Shown: positions 51,512 to 61,428, numbered from the stretch's first letter. The stretch is DNA of 64,000 bases from Paenibacillus sediminis (GCF_017873765.1 NZ_JAGGKP010000003.1:1-64000), one strand, 5' to 3'. Translations and numbers: made by a program. The notes: generated by a model from the sequence alone, not told the origin.

Positions 51512-52425
51512 CATGAAGCAGCCCCCTCCCCGACAATCCGCATAAAAATCTCTTCCAGTGACTTCTTCTGTTCTTCTACACGGTAAATGTCGTGGTGATT
51601 TTCCACCAAATGTCTGACCAACACGGCGACGTCTTTATTGTGAAGCTTCGTGAAATTGAGGAACGCACCGTCTATAACTCCATCGTAACCCTTCTCCTGA
51701 GCTGCAGCTAACGCTTGCTCCGGTGCAGATACAGAGAGTCTAATGCCTGTCTCTGCTTGACGGCGAAGCCGCTCGATCGTGTCTTGGAACACCATTCTGC
51801 CTTCACGAATAATACCTACCTTAGTTGCCATCAACTCCACTTCACTCAGCAAGTGGCTGGATACGAGTACCGTAATGCCATGCTGCTCTGGCATCGTTTT
51901 AATTAATTCCCGAATCTCTTGAATTCCTGATGGATCCAGCCCATTCGTCGGTTCGTCGAGAATTAACAGCTCCGGGTTGCCTAATAAGGCACTTGCGATC
52001 CCAAGACGCTGTTTCATCCCTAGCGAAAATCCTTTGACCGGACGCTTCGCTTCCTTCGTTAGTGAGACGATGTCCAGCACCTCAGCAATCCGCGACTTGG
52101 GAGCATCTAAAATACGCCGAATCGCTTCTAAATTCTCAGTCGCATTTAAATGTCCGTAATAGGATGGATACTCTACTAGAGAGCCCACCTTACCTAGAAT
52201 GCTCAACTTCTCCTTCTGCAGGTCTTTGCCTAGTATTCGGATCGCGCCTTTCGTAGGCTTCACTAATCCTAGCAGCATCCGAATCGTCGTCGTCTTCCCG
52301 GCTCCGTTAGGACCGAGAAACCCGTAAATTTCACCATGCTTGATCTCTAAATTCAGTTGATCGACTGCCTTCCGGCCACGGTATTCTTTTACTAATCCTC
52401 TGGTTTGAATGACAAATTCACTCAC
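51511..52425 (-). CDS. ABC transporter ATPase, BcrA/LanF type
   Basis: This 304-residue ATPase has Walker A GPNGAGKTT, a Q-loop-like VEYPSYYGHLNATENL, signature FSLGMKQR (the S-L-G-M-K-Q variant of the BcrA/NukF group), Walker B LLILDEPTNGLDPSG and switch His in SSHLLSE. The C-terminal ~80 residues form the family's accessory domain. The GTG start has GAGGTGA before it. It is preceded by the two-component genes on the same strand. Confidence 0.93.
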   Translation of the reverse strand: MSEFVIQTRGLVKEYRGRKAVDQLNLEIKHGEIYGFLGPNGAGKTTTIRMLLGLVKPTKGAIRILGKDLQKEKLSILGKVGSLVEYPSYYGHLNATENLEAIRRILDAPKSRIAEVLDIVSLTKEAKRPVKGFSLGMKQRLGIASALLGNPELLILDEPTNGLDPSGIQEIRELIKTMPEQHGITVLVSSHLLSEVELMATKVGIIREGRMVFQDTIERLRRQAETGIRLSVSAPEQALAAAQEKGYDGVIDGAFLNFTKLHNKDVAVLVRHLVENHHDIYRVEEQKKSLEEIFMRIVGEGAAS

Positions 52426-52484
52426 GATTAATCACCTCAGAGTTAATTTACCCTCCGAAGTTTAAAACGAAGAGGACTGCAAGT

Positions 52485-53900
52485 TTAAATTTTGTTTAAA
52501 TTTTCATGGTAAAGGATAACCGTCGTGCCTTTCTCCGAGCTATCGACTTCCCAGCAAAGCCGCATTTCTTTCACAAGAAAATCAACGATCGCAAGGCCGA
52601 TGCCCGCTCCTTTACTTTGAGAAGCTGCGTCCATCCCTTGTCCATGATCAGCAATCAGAATGGCCGCACCGCCCTCTCTCTTCTCGGTCCATATCCCTAT
52701 ATAGCGTCCAGTCTTCGCATGGCGAACAATGTTCTGAAATAGATTGTCTAAAATCCGTCGAAACCACTGTTCATCAACCGACCACATAAGCGGGTCATCT
52801 TCCAGATTGATGTCCACTTCAAAATGCTCCTTCTCCCACACAGGATACCAAGCCGCGGCGCCTTCTCGAACAATCCTTAACACATCTCGTGTCTCGAGAG
52901 AAAGTGTATACCGACCGCTGGTCAGCAAATTATAAGAAAGCAAGTTATCAATCAAAGTAGCTAAATCGCTAATTTTCATCTCCATAAGTGCTAACGAGCT
53001 TGTCCCTTGCTCGGTAAGCTGTTCCTTCTGCAGGGAATACAAATGGCTGCGAATGACCGTCAGCGGCGTGCGTAAATCATGCGATAGACTGGCAATCAAT
53101 TGCTTCCTTAACTGCTCCTCCTCTTGCTCCCGCTGCCTGCTCTCTTCAAGCTGCTCGATCATATGGTTGAAGGCAGCTTCCAGCTGACCAATCTCATCCC
53201 TCTTCTTCAGCTCGATTGGAGCCGGAATACCGTTATCTCTCGGCGCAGTCATGGCGGACTCCAGCCGCAGTAATCTTCGGCGAATACGCGAGAAGAACAG
53301 CCACGAAATGGCGATAAACAAGACGAACATCACAGACATTGCTATACCGTAAAAGGCCGTATTATTGCCCGCTACTGAGCTTCCCTTCATCAATTCCCTT
53401 GGGAGCTGGAACACCATAAAGCCTTGGCCCTTGTTCTCCTGATCTCCAATGAACGCAACGACAGTGAAAGGATCGGCATCGGTATACTTTTTCATAAAAG
53501 AAATGATATCGGCAGTATTCCACACCTCAGGAATATCGCCCTGATCCGGCATACGCAGCTGTGTCTTATTATTTCGATCTACCCAGAACACTTTCGAATG
53601 AGGATAAGTCTGCCAAAGCCTTAATAGACTTTCATTGATCTGCTCTCCTAACCTGCCATCCAGATTCTTCGCCTCTTGGTGCCACATCTTCTCCAACGCT
53701 AATGCATCTGGATACGGCTTGCCTTGTACAGACTCACTCGATTTAGTCAAATTCTCATAGAAAAAATAGATCAGCGCCGTAAACGGCAATGATATTTGTA
53801 AAAATAGTAGAGCAATCATAATGATCATCAGATATCGTGACGTTAACGAATTGCGGAATTTGCGGGATTTTCTGAACTTCACTAACTCGTTTATTTTCAT
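52485..53900 (-). CDS. sensor histidine kinase of the peptide-resistance system
   Basis: This 471-residue kinase has a membrane helix at about 27-50, an extracellular sensor of about 130 residues, a second helix at about 185-207, a HAMP segment and a HisKA domain with His in LIASLSHDLRTPL. A HATPase domain follows with the N-box (NLFQNIVRHA) and DHGQGMD. The large outside domain separates it from the small-loop BceS type. Its start overlaps the regulator stop by four bases (ATGA). With the regulator it probably controls the adjacent ABC transporter in response to a cell-wall-active peptide. Confidence 0.92.
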   Translation of the reverse strand: MKINELVKFRKSRKFRNSLTSRYLMIIMIALLFLQISLPFTALIYFFYENLTKSSESVQGKPYPDALALEKMWHQEAKNLDGRLGEQINESLLRLWQTYPHSKVFWVDRNNKTQLRMPDQGDIPEVWNTADIISFMKKYTDADPFTVVAFIGDQENKGQGFMVFQLPRELMKGSSVAGNNTAFYGIAMSVMFVLFIAISWLFFSRIRRRLLRLESAMTAPRDNGIPAPIELKKRDEIGQLEAAFNHMIEQLEESRQREQEEEQLRKQLIASLSHDLRTPLTVIRSHLYSLQKEQLTEQGTSSLALMEMKISDLATLIDNLLSYNLLTSGRYTLSLETRDVLRIVREGAAAWYPVWEKEHFEVDINLEDDPLMWSVDEQWFRRILDNLFQNIVRHAKTGRYIGIWTEKREGGAAILIADHGQGMDAASQSKGAGIGLAIVDFLVKEMRLCWEVDSSEKGTTVILYHENLNKI

Positions 53901-54574
53901 TTTCTCACCCTGTAGCCTACACCGCGAACCGTCTCAATAATTTCAGGCGAAGCCGGGTCTTGTTCTAATTTCTCTCGCAAATAACGGATGTGCACCATCA
54001 ATGTTTTGTCGCCTTCCAAATATGTCTCGCCCCATACCGATTCATAGATTTGCTCTTTCGTAAGTATTTGCCCCAAGTTGCGGATGAGATAAGAGAAGAT
54101 TTGAAACTGCTTGCCGGTCAAAATAATTTCTTCACCCGAGAGCCGGTTCACAATCCGATTCTCATTCTCGTAAACTAGCAAGTGCTTCAGCTCGGTAGGC
54201 TCGCTCACATGCGCGAAGAAACGCCGCAGCAACACCTCTACCCTAGCCGCTAATTCATCAGGGTGAAACGGCTTCGTCAAATAATCATCAGCAAACTGAA
54301 GTCCTTGCAGCTTATCATCAATTGACGTTCTAGCCGACAGCATCAATATTGGCATCGATGGATATGCTTTCTTGAGCCGCTGCCCGATCGTGAATCCATC
54401 CAGCCCAGGGAGCATAACGTCCAGAATGGCCAACTGACTGCCCGCCGCCTTGTCGACGGCTTCCTCGCCGCTTGTTAACCAGACGACTTCATAGCCTCTC
54501 TCCGCTAAATCCTTCGTCACCCAGCTTCCAATTTCGTGATCATCTTCGATATATAGTATTGTCGTTATATTCAT
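53897..54574 (-). CDS. response regulator, OmpR/PhoB type
   Basis: This is a 225-residue regulator. The receiver domain has an acidic pair ED, phosphoacceptor Asp in LAILDVMLPG and the Lys in DDYLTKPF. The C-terminal winged helix reads LTGKQFQIFSYLIRNLGQIL, KTLMVHIRYLREKLE and RGVGYRVRK. The ATG at 54574 is chosen because the receiver fold starts there; AAAGGA lies 12 bases upstream. It is the first gene of a kinase-regulator-transporter cluster on the minus strand. Confidence 0.92.
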   Translation of the reverse strand: MNITTILYIEDDHEIGSWVTKDLAERGYEVVWLTSGEEAVDKAAGSQLAILDVMLPGLDGFTIGQRLKKAYPSMPILMLSARTSIDDKLQGLQFADDYLTKPFHPDELAARVEVLLRRFFAHVSEPTELKHLLVYENENRIVNRLSGEEIILTGKQFQIFSYLIRNLGQILTKEQIYESVWGETYLEGDKTLMVHIRYLREKLEQDPASPEIIETVRGVGYRVRK

Positions 54575-54733
54575 TGATTTTCGAAATCCTTTCACCAAAT
54601 ATTGGGTGTATGAATTTATTATAGCATGATTAAAACTTAGGCTTCTGCTTAAAAAGATACCTTGTGTACTTTGACACATCGTGGTATATTTTCAGTAATA
54701 ACTTCAAAATTTGAAGGCACTGTTATCTTTCAT

Positions 54734-54784
54734 AAGGTACAACCTCGGCTCATGCGTCATTAGCCTAAGGTTGTACCTTTTTTA
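54734..54784 (+). terminator. terminator-like hairpin upstream of the neopullulanase gene
   Basis: AAGGTACAACCT pairs with AGGTTGTACCTT with inner GGCT/AGCC pairing, followed by T6. It ends 24 bases before the gene start, so it may act as an attenuator in the leader. Confidence 0.65.
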
Positions 54785-54807
54785 TTTGAAAAGAGGAGGA
54801 ATCGACG

Positions 54808-56553
54808 ATGTTACTTGAAGCGATTTATCATCGTAATAAACAAATTTGGGCGTACGCCTACGACGGACAAACGATCCATTTGCGCTTGCGTGCGAAAAAA
54901 GGCGATTTGACCAAAGTAGAAGCTATGGTTGGCGACAAATATGCATGGGATAAAACGATGGAATTGATCCCAATGACGGTGTTTGCGTCTGACGAACTGT
55001 TCGACTACTGGGAATGTGAAGTCAAACCTCCATTCCGCAGACTGAGATACGGCTTCGTATTGCAAGACGGCAAAGAAAAAATTTGGATGACCGAAAGTGA
55101 CTTCATGAAGGAACCTCCTGCAAATCCAGACCGTCTATTTGATTTCCCATTCATCAATCCAGTCGACGTCTTCAAAACACCGGCTTGGGTGAAAGATGCG
55201 ATCTTTTATCAAATCTTCCCTGAACGTTTCGCGAACGGCGATAAGAGCAATGACCCTAAAGGCGTAGAACCATGGGGCGGCAAACCGCGTCCAGATAACT
55301 TCTTCGGCGGAGACCTGCAAGGGGTTATTGATCACCTCGATCACCTGACGACACTCGGCGTGAACGCTATTTATTTCACACCGATCTTTAAAGCGACAAC
55401 GAATCATAAATATGATACGGAAGATTACATGCAAGTTGACCCGCACTTCGGCGATGTGGAGACACTCAAGAAGCTCGTAAAACTGGCTCATGACCGCGGC
55501 ATTCGCATTGTGCTCGATGCAGTGTTTAACCACTCCGGCAGAACGTTCGCACCGTTCGTTGACGTACTGAAAAATGGCGAGAAATCCAAATATAAAGATT
55601 GGTTCCACGTTCGCAAGTTCCCGCTTGAAGTCATTGACGGCATCCCAACTTACGATACGTTCGCATTCGAACCGATGATGCCTAAGCTCAATACAGAGCA
55701 TCCTGAAGTGAAAGCATACTTGCTCAAAGTAGCTGAATTCTGGATCAAAGAAGTGGGCATAGACGGCTGGCGTCTTGACGTGGCGAATGAAGTGGATCAT
55801 GAGTTCTGGCGCGAATTCCGCCGAGTTGTCAAAAATGCAAATCCTGACGCATATATCCTCGGTGAAATTTGGCACGAATCATCAGCTTGGCTGCAAGGCG
55901 ATCAATTCGATGCGGTCATGAACTATCCATTTACGAATGCGGTGCTTGACTTCTTCATTGAGCAAAAGATCGATGCAGAAAGCTTCTCCAACTATATTGG
56001 CAAGCAATTAGGCAGATATCCGCGTCAAGCGAACGAAGTTGCATTCAACCTGCTCGACAGCCATGACACAGCTCGTCTGCTCACACTGGCTAAAGGCAAT
56101 AAGGATAAAATGAAGCTCGCTGCATTGTTCCAATTTACGTTCACAGGCACTCCATGTATCTATTACGGTGACGAAGTCGGTCTTGATGGCGGTCCAGACC
56201 CAGATTGCCGTAAATGTATGGAATGGGATCCGAAGAAACAGGACCTTGGCCTGTTCTCCTTCTATCAACAGCTCATTAGTCTTCGTAAGAACCACAGCGC
56301 AATGCGCGGAGGAACGATTACATTCCTAGACGCAAAAGCGAACAGCACGAAGCTTGCTTATGTGCGTGAAGATGAGAATGAGAAGCTTGTTATTTTCGCC
56401 AATAACGACAGCAAAGCGCAAACGATCGATGTCAAAGTGGCAGAGAAAACATTGCAAAACATCGTGACAGGCGAAACGGTTCAGACGCAAAATGGTAGGC
56501 TTAAAGTACAATTGCCTGCTTACGGATACGCTCTGTTTAAAGCAATGAAATAA
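54808..56553 (+). CDS. neopullulanase/cyclomaltodextrinase-type alpha-glycosidase (GH13_20)
   Basis: This is a 581-residue cytosolic enzyme without signal peptide. Residues 1-120 form a CBM34 N-terminal domain. The GH13 barrel follows, with DAVFNHSG (region I), GWRLDVANE (nucleophile Asp), ILGEIWHES (acid/base Glu) and LLDSHDTAR (transition-state Asp). The C-terminal beta domain begins near residue 500. The family hydrolyses cyclodextrins, pullulan and maltodextrins to maltose, glucose or panose. GAGGAGG precedes the ATG. It serves intracellular breakdown of imported maltodextrins, upstream of maltose phosphorylase encoded at 63.5 kb. Confidence 0.94.
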   Translation: MLLEAIYHRNKQIWAYAYDGQTIHLRLRAKKGDLTKVEAMVGDKYAWDKTMELIPMTVFASDELFDYWECEVKPPFRRLRYGFVLQDGKEKIWMTESDFMKEPPANPDRLFDFPFINPVDVFKTPAWVKDAIFYQIFPERFANGDKSNDPKGVEPWGGKPRPDNFFGGDLQGVIDHLDHLTTLGVNAIYFTPIFKATTNHKYDTEDYMQVDPHFGDVETLKKLVKLAHDRGIRIVLDAVFNHSGRTFAPFVDVLKNGEKSKYKDWFHVRKFPLEVIDGIPTYDTFAFEPMMPKLNTEHPEVKAYLLKVAEFWIKEVGIDGWRLDVANEVDHEFWREFRRVVKNANPDAYILGEIWHESSAWLQGDQFDAVMNYPFTNAVLDFFIEQKIDAESFSNYIGKQLGRYPRQANEVAFNLLDSHDTARLLTLAKGNKDKMKLAALFQFTFTGTPCIYYGDEVGLDGGPDPDCRKCMEWDPKKQDLGLFSFYQQLISLRKNHSAMRGGTITFLDAKANSTKLAYVREDENEKLVIFANNDSKAQTIDVKVAEKTLQNIVTGETVQTQNGRLKVQLPAYGYALFKAMK

Positions 56554-56684
56554 TGGGAATTTTTCATTGACAATATCCGAGTGGAATTATATGATTTAGT
56601 TCATACATCAATCGCATATAACCTGCCGGAGAGTAAAGTGGATTGAAATAGAACTAATTTTAAGTAATATAACGTTTATGAATT

Positions 56685-56714
56685 GAGCCTTCTCCTGCGG
56701 GAGAGGGCTTTTTG
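56685..56714 (+). terminator. terminator between the neopullulanase gene and metN
   Basis: GAGCC.TCTCC pairs with GGAGA.GGCTT, followed by T5. The 190-base gap between the genes shows no S-box consensus. The hairpin may end the neopullulanase transcript or act in the metN leader. Confidence 0.75.
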
Positions 56715-56743
56715 TAATTGCAAATACATAAGGAGGCGCAAAG

Positions 56744-57760
56744 TTGATTGAACTGAAACATCTAAATAAGGAATACAAGACGAAAAAAGGAACCATTTAC
56801 GGTGTCCGAGATGTGAATTTGTCCATCCGTAAAGGTGAAATTTTCGGGATCGTAGGTTACAGCGGTGCGGGGAAAAGCTCGCTATTGCGATGCATCAATT
56901 TGCTTGAAAAGCCTACTTCGGGGGAAGTCATTGTAGACGGGGTTAACCTAACCACTCTATCTAAACCACAGCTTCGAAATGCTCGTCAGAAGATCGGAAT
57001 GATCTTTCAGCATTTCCACCTCATCAGCAGCAAAACTGTATTCGACAATGTTGCTTTTGCGCTAAAAGCAGCTGAGAAATCGGCTGAAGAAATTAAAAAG
57101 CGTGTTCCTGAATTGCTTCAGCTCGTTGGACTTGCGGACAAAGCCGATCAATATCCAGCTCAGTTAAGCGGCGGGCAAAAGCAGCGGGTAGCCATCGCGC
57201 GTGCGCTCGCCAATGACCCTCAAGTACTGCTGTGCGACGAGCCAACCTCTGCGCTTGATCCGATGACGACGAAATCAATTCTTGCTCTGCTGCGTGACAT
57301 TAATCAATCTCTGGGCATTACGATTGTGCTGATCACGCATGAGATGGAAGTTGTCAAAGATCTGTGCGATAACGTTGCAATTATGCAGGGCGGTGTCGTC
57401 ATTGAACAAGGTGCTGTGTATGATATTTTCGCAAATCCAGTTCAGCCTCTAACGAGGGAATTTATTCAGCATGCGCTTGATTTCAAGCTGCCTGATCCTT
57501 TATGGGACAAGCTTGATTCTGGCAGCAAAGTGGTCAAAATATTGTTCCGTGGACACGCTGCCGAGCAGGCGATCATTAATCAGATGCTGAAGGTGACGAA
57601 CGTTCAGGGCAATATTTTGCATGGAAAGATTGAATACATTAAGGACAAACCGCTCGGCACATTCATCATGGAAGTGAAGGGCGAGCAAAGTGAGATCGAT
57701 AAAGCACTGCAATTTCTCGTCGATCAGTCCTGTGGTGTGGAGGTGGTAAACCGTGATTAG
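56744..57760 (+). CDS. metN: methionine ABC transporter ATPase MetN
   Basis: This 338-residue ATPase has Walker A GYSGAGKSS, signature LSGGQKQR, Walker B VLLCDEPTSALDP and switch His TH. A C-terminal NIL domain of about 75 residues (from VKILFRGHAAEQAI) binds methionine and inhibits transport when the amino acid is abundant inside. The TTG start has AGGAGG upstream. Its 3' end overlaps metI by eight bases. Confidence 0.95.
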   Translation: MIELKHLNKEYKTKKGTIYGVRDVNLSIRKGEIFGIVGYSGAGKSSLLRCINLLEKPTSGEVIVDGVNLTTLSKPQLRNARQKIGMIFQHFHLISSKTVFDNVAFALKAAEKSAEEIKKRVPELLQLVGLADKADQYPAQLSGGQKQRVAIARALANDPQVLLCDEPTSALDPMTTKSILALLRDINQSLGITIVLITHEMEVVKDLCDNVAIMQGGVVIEQGAVYDIFANPVQPLTREFIQHALDFKLPDPLWDKLDSGSKVVKILFRGHAAEQAIINQMLKVTNVQGNILHGKIEYIKDKPLGTFIMEVKGEQSEIDKALQFLVDQSCGVEVVNRD

Positions 57761-58415
57761 TTCACTTACTGAATTGTTGCCAGATATGCTTAAGGCGTTC
57801 TATGAGACGTTATATATGGTTGGCTTATCCCTGCTTGCCGCCATCATTATCGGTATTCCAGCGGGTATATTACTGTTTGTGAGCGACCGCGGTTTATTTT
57901 ATGAAAATCGTGTGCTGAACATGGTGCTCGGCGTCATTGCGAACATTATTCGCTCGATTCCGTTTCTCATTTTACTCGTGCTGCTCCTTCCATTCACGCA
58001 GGCTATTCTAGGAACAACGATTGGACCGACTGCTGCAGCAGTTCCTTTGTCGGTGGCGGCCATTCCGTTCTACGCTAGACTCGTAGAGTCATCCCTGCGG
58101 GAAGTCAACAAAGGCATGATTGAAGCAGCGGTGGCAACAGGCGCCAAACCGTGGCTCATCATTCGTGAGGTGCTTCTTCCTGAAGCAAAATCCGGTATTA
58201 TATCTGGTCTTACCATTACAGCGATCAGCTTGCTAGGCTTCTCTGCTATGGCAGGTACAGTTGGCGGCGGCGGTATCGGCGACCTCGCTATTCGCTTCGG
58301 TTACTACCGCTATGACAATAAAGTGTTGTTTACAACGGTTATTTTGCTTGTCGTGCTCGTTCAGATCATTCAATTCTTGGGTGACTGGGCTGCTCGTAAA
58401 GTCGATAAACGTTGA
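57753..58415 (+). CDS. metI: methionine ABC transporter permease MetI
   Basis: This 220-residue permease has five helices. The docking loop EAAVATGAKPWLIIREVLLP and SLLGFSAMAGTVGGGGIGDL are diagnostic of MetI. The GTG start lies inside the end of metN (8-base overlap), behind GGAGGTGG. Confidence 0.95.
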   Translation: MISSLTELLPDMLKAFYETLYMVGLSLLAAIIIGIPAGILLFVSDRGLFYENRVLNMVLGVIANIIRSIPFLILLVLLLPFTQAILGTTIGPTAAAVPLSVAAIPFYARLVESSLREVNKGMIEAAVATGAKPWLIIREVLLPEAKSGIISGLTITAISLLGFSAMAGTVGGGGIGDLAIRFGYYRYDNKVLFTTVILLVVLVQIIQFLGDWAARKVDKR

Positions 58416-58448
58416 GCAAATATACATATATTAAGGGGAGAGAAAACG

Positions 58449-59300
58449 ATGAAGAAAAAAGGACTTGCCGCTCTACTGCTTACTTTGATTCTCGTGTTAG
58501 TAACCGCATGCGGCGCAAAAGGAACAACCGATTCAGCTGATAAAGGCAGCGCTCAGAATGATCAGAAAAAATCACTCAAAATCGGCGCAACTGCAGGACC
58601 ATACAGCGACATGGTAACGAAAGCAATCAAACCGCTTATGGAGAAAAAAGGTTACTCTATTGAAGTTGTAGAATTCAACGACTATGTACAGCCGAACAAA
58701 GCGCTCGCCAATGGCTCGATCGATGCTAACCTGTTCCAGCACTCCGTTTATTTAGAGAAATTTGCAGCTGACAACAATCTGGATCTAAGCCCAGTGATCA
58801 GCGTTCCAAGTATCCCAATGGGCCTCTATTCACATAAGTTTAAATCCGTCTCTGAAATTGCGGACGGCAGTACATTAACCATTGCCAACGATCCAACCAA
58901 CTTGGCACGTTCGCTTAAGCTCTTGGTAGATATGGGTCTTATCACTATTAAAGAAGGTGCCAACCCAGCAACGATGTCTGAAAAAGATATCGCAGATAAC
59001 CCTAAACATCTCGTGATCAAACCGCTCGAAGCAGCTCAATTGCCGCGTACACTAGACAGTACAGACCTCGCTCTTGTACCAGGCAACTTCGCACTTGCTG
59101 CGAAAATGGACCTAACGAGTGCTTTACAGCTGGAAAACATGCAGGAAAAATACCGCAACGTTGTTGTTGTAAATACGAAAGACGCTGACAGCCAGTTTGC
59201 TAAAGATTTGAAAGAAGTCATTCAATCGAAAGATTTCGAGAAAGTGATTGACGAACAGTTCAAAGGCTTCTCCAAACCAGAGTGGATGACTAATAAATAA
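58449..59300 (+). CDS. metQ: methionine-binding lipoprotein MetQ
   Basis: This 283-residue NlpA-family lipoprotein has a signal peptide and lipobox LVTAC. The mature part carries KIGATAGPYSDMVTKAIKPL, GSIDANLFQHSVYLEKF and SVPSIPMGLYSHKF, the MetQ ligand-site order. It delivers methionine to MetNI. It is the last gene of the metNIQ operon and is followed by a terminator. Confidence 0.95.
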   Translation: MKKKGLAALLLTLILVLVTACGAKGTTDSADKGSAQNDQKKSLKIGATAGPYSDMVTKAIKPLMEKKGYSIEVVEFNDYVQPNKALANGSIDANLFQHSVYLEKFAADNNLDLSPVISVPSIPMGLYSHKFKSVSEIADGSTLTIANDPTNLARSLKLLVDMGLITIKEGANPATMSEKDIADNPKHLVIKPLEAAQLPRTLDSTDLALVPGNFALAAKMDLTSALQLENMQEKYRNVVVVNTKDADSQFAKDLKEVIQSKDFEKVIDEQFKGFSKPEWMTNK

Positions 59301-59313
59301 GCTTTGATATGGG

Positions 59314-59346
59314 AAGAACCTAGCGGGAATCCGCTGGGTTCTTTTG
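59314..59346 (+). terminator. terminator of metNIQ
   Basis: AAGAACC.AGCGG pairs with CCGCT.GGTTCTT, followed by TT. Confidence 0.85.
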
Positions 59347-59433
59347 GTTATAACAATCGGCTCGACACTGTTGGAATACATATTAAGAACCTTCGGGTTA
59401 TTAATCATAACGCTGATTTCGTTGAATAAACGG

Positions 59434-59469
59434 AAATAGACCGCCCTCACCAAAGGAAACGGTCTATTT
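59434..59469 (-). terminator. terminator of the alpha-amylase gene
   Basis: AAATAGACCG pairs perfectly with CGGTCTATTT, 44 bases after the amylase stop on the minus strand. Confidence 0.7.
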
Positions 59470-59512
59470 CTGATCAGCTTTCCGAAAGAAGGGATTCTAT
59501 ATTCTTCTTATG

Positions 59513-61201
59513 TTACTTCAAAATAACCGTCGAATACGCTGGCAATGTAAGCTGACCATTATCAAGCTTAGCCGCATCATTCGTTGTTCGTTCGATGCTA
59601 CTAAAAGAATTATCCGCACTTAAGCTCACTTGCTGCTCTTGACTGGACAAGTTATGCAGAACGAGCACTCGCTCATTAGCCGTCGCCCGAACATAAGCCA
59701 TCACGCTTCTATTGTTGTTACTCAGCTGATATTGTAAGATTCCGCCGTCATGCAGTGCAGGAATCTCATTTCTCCACTGGATCAAAGTACGGTAATAACT
59801 TAGCAGTGAGTTCTTGTCCGCTGCTTCTGCTTCTACACTGACCTTGCTGCCATCTCTATTGTACCGGTTCGCTTCCCACTTGGTCTGCCCTGCTTCACCA
59901 GACTTGACGTTCCATACCATCGGTTCACGGATCGATTCATCGGGCTTCGCGCCTTGCATGCCGATCTCTTCCCCGTAATAAATGAACGGATTGCCTGGCA
60001 ATGTCAGCAGAATGCTGGCAGCCATTTTCGCATGGTCAATGTTGCCGGAGAGCTGGCTCATCACACGGTTCTGGTCATGGTTCGTTAAGAAGACGGCATC
60101 TACAAATTTACCTTGGGACTTCTTCTCGTACAATTTATAAACTCGTTCTAAAGTAAAGCCGATATTGGCATCCTGCTCTCTTTGAACAGCGCTAACGATC
60201 GACTCAGCTAGACCGAAGTTAAATCCCGAATCGAATGCGTTATCTAAATATGCGGATACGGATACAGCGGAATTCTCCCATACTTCACCTACAATATAAG
60301 CATTAGGGTTAACTTCATTCATGCCGCTGCGGAACTCTTGCCACCACTTCACATTTTTCGCTGTTGTCGCTTCACCTTTATCGGATGCAAGATCTTCATA
60401 AATATGCTTCGCTGCATCAAGCCGGAAGCCGTCTACGCCAAGCTTGAGCCAGAACTTACCCGAATCGATCATTTCTTTACGTACATCAGAGTTATCGAAG
60501 TTGAGGTCCGGCATGCCTTCCCAGAACGTTCCTAAATAGTGGGCTCCGTTCTTCTCGTGCCATGGATTACCGCTACCTGCCGCACTAGAACCGATAGGCT
60601 CACGTTTCTGATCCTCCGCCCATACGTAATAATTGCGATACTTGCTGTCTTTGCCACCTGCCGCTTCTTTAAACCACGGATGTTCAGTACTCGTATGGTT
60701 CACGACAAAGTCCATAATCACTTTAATGCCGCGCTTGTGCGCTTCTTTGATCAGTTCCTTCATATCATCAAGCGTTCCGTAATCCCGATTAATATTTCGG
60801 TAATCGGTCACATCATACCCATGATAGCTTGGTGAAGGATTGATTGGCATCAGCCAGATCCCCCCTACTCCAAGATCGTCATGCGTGTTCGGATTCCCAT
60901 CGTTCAAATAATCGAGCTTCTCTGTAACACCGCGCAAATCACCAATACCATCTCCGTTAGAATCATAGAACGAACGGACAAAAATTTCATAGAACACAGT
61001 AGAAGGCTGTTCATCAACAGGCGTATTTGTCTGCCCAACAGCTGTTTTTGGCGCTGCAGATTTCTGTTCCTGCTTCGTATTCGGACTTGACTGACCGGTA
61101 CTGTCTTTCGAACAGCCTGCGAGCAGCGATGCGGATAACGATGCAACTGCTAATGTAAGCATTATGCCGCGAGACCATTTCAATGATTTGTTCCCTCTCA
61201 C
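59513..61201 (-). CDS. extracellular lipoprotein alpha-amylase (GH13)
   Basis: This is a 562-residue enzyme with a signal peptide and lipobox LLAGC, then a Ser/Gln/Lys linker of about 40 residues and a GH13 barrel. The catalytic residues are complete: MDFVVNHTS (region I), GFRLDAAKH (nucleophile Asp), IVGEVWENS (acid Glu) and LTNHDQNRV (Asp). The absence of starch-binding modules and the lipid anchor suggest a membrane-held enzyme that trims maltodextrins for uptake. A GTG at 61201 behind AAGGAG is preferred to one three codons upstream. A MalR-type operator and a cre-like site lie upstream. It is divergent from the MalR-like regulator. Confidence 0.93.
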   Translation of the reverse strand: MRGNKSLKWSRGIMLTLAVASLSASLLAGCSKDSTGQSSPNTKQEQKSAAPKTAVGQTNTPVDEQPSTVFYEIFVRSFYDSNGDGIGDLRGVTEKLDYLNDGNPNTHDDLGVGGIWLMPINPSPSYHGYDVTDYRNINRDYGTLDDMKELIKEAHKRGIKVIMDFVVNHTSTEHPWFKEAAGGKDSKYRNYYVWAEDQKREPIGSSAAGSGNPWHEKNGAHYLGTFWEGMPDLNFDNSDVRKEMIDSGKFWLKLGVDGFRLDAAKHIYEDLASDKGEATTAKNVKWWQEFRSGMNEVNPNAYIVGEVWENSAVSVSAYLDNAFDSGFNFGLAESIVSAVQREQDANIGFTLERVYKLYEKKSQGKFVDAVFLTNHDQNRVMSQLSGNIDHAKMAASILLTLPGNPFIYYGEEIGMQGAKPDESIREPMVWNVKSGEAGQTKWEANRYNRDGSKVSVEAEAADKNSLLSYYRTLIQWRNEIPALHDGGILQYQLSNNNRSVMAYVRATANERVLVLHNLSSQEQQVSLSADNSFSSIERTTNDAAKLDNGQLTLPAYSTVILK

Positions 61202-61243
61202 AATATCCACTCCTTGTATTTATAAAATTGCTCCAAAATGTGC

Positions 61244-61256
61244 GCAAACGTTTGAA
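61244..61256. promoter_or_regulatory. MalR/LacI-type operator of the alpha-amylase gene
   Basis: GCAAACGTTTGAA lies 43 bases before the amylase start. It is exactly the reverse complement of TTCAAACGTTTGC upstream of the phosphoglucomutase gene (62778-62790). Confidence 0.8.
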
Positions 61257-61359
61257 TCAAACGGCAAAAAATATTCTTTTTCATCCAATTTAATCCATAT
61301 TTATAGCCGTTTTATCCCTGTTATAGGTTACGATATTAAGAAAAATGTGCTAAATAGTT

Positions 61360-61373
61360 TCGTAAGCGCTTTA
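61360..61373. promoter_or_regulatory. candidate CcpA cre site
   Basis: TCGTAAGCGCTTTA closely resembles the cre consensus and has the central CG. It is located in the divergent region between the amylase and lacI genes. Confidence 0.5.
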
Positions 61374-61416
61374 TTTAGTGTATAATCTAATCATAACCGA
61401 ACATTAAACTTATTTA

Positions 61417-61428
61417 AATCGTTTGCAC
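61417..61428. promoter_or_regulatory. degenerate LacI-type operator
   Basis: AAATCGTTTGCA agrees with the operator CAAACGTTTGCA at 10 of 12 positions, in the same divergent region. Confidence 0.4.

Noticed and set aside
55135..55875. 246-codon open frame antisense to the neopullulanase gene
   Set aside because: Mirrors a strongly conserved GH13 gene; Phe/Cys/His-rich composition typical of shadow frames.
56554..56743. S-box (SAM) riboswitch in front of metNIQ
   Set aside because: The gap is short and lacks the S-box core; only one simple terminator hairpin is visible.
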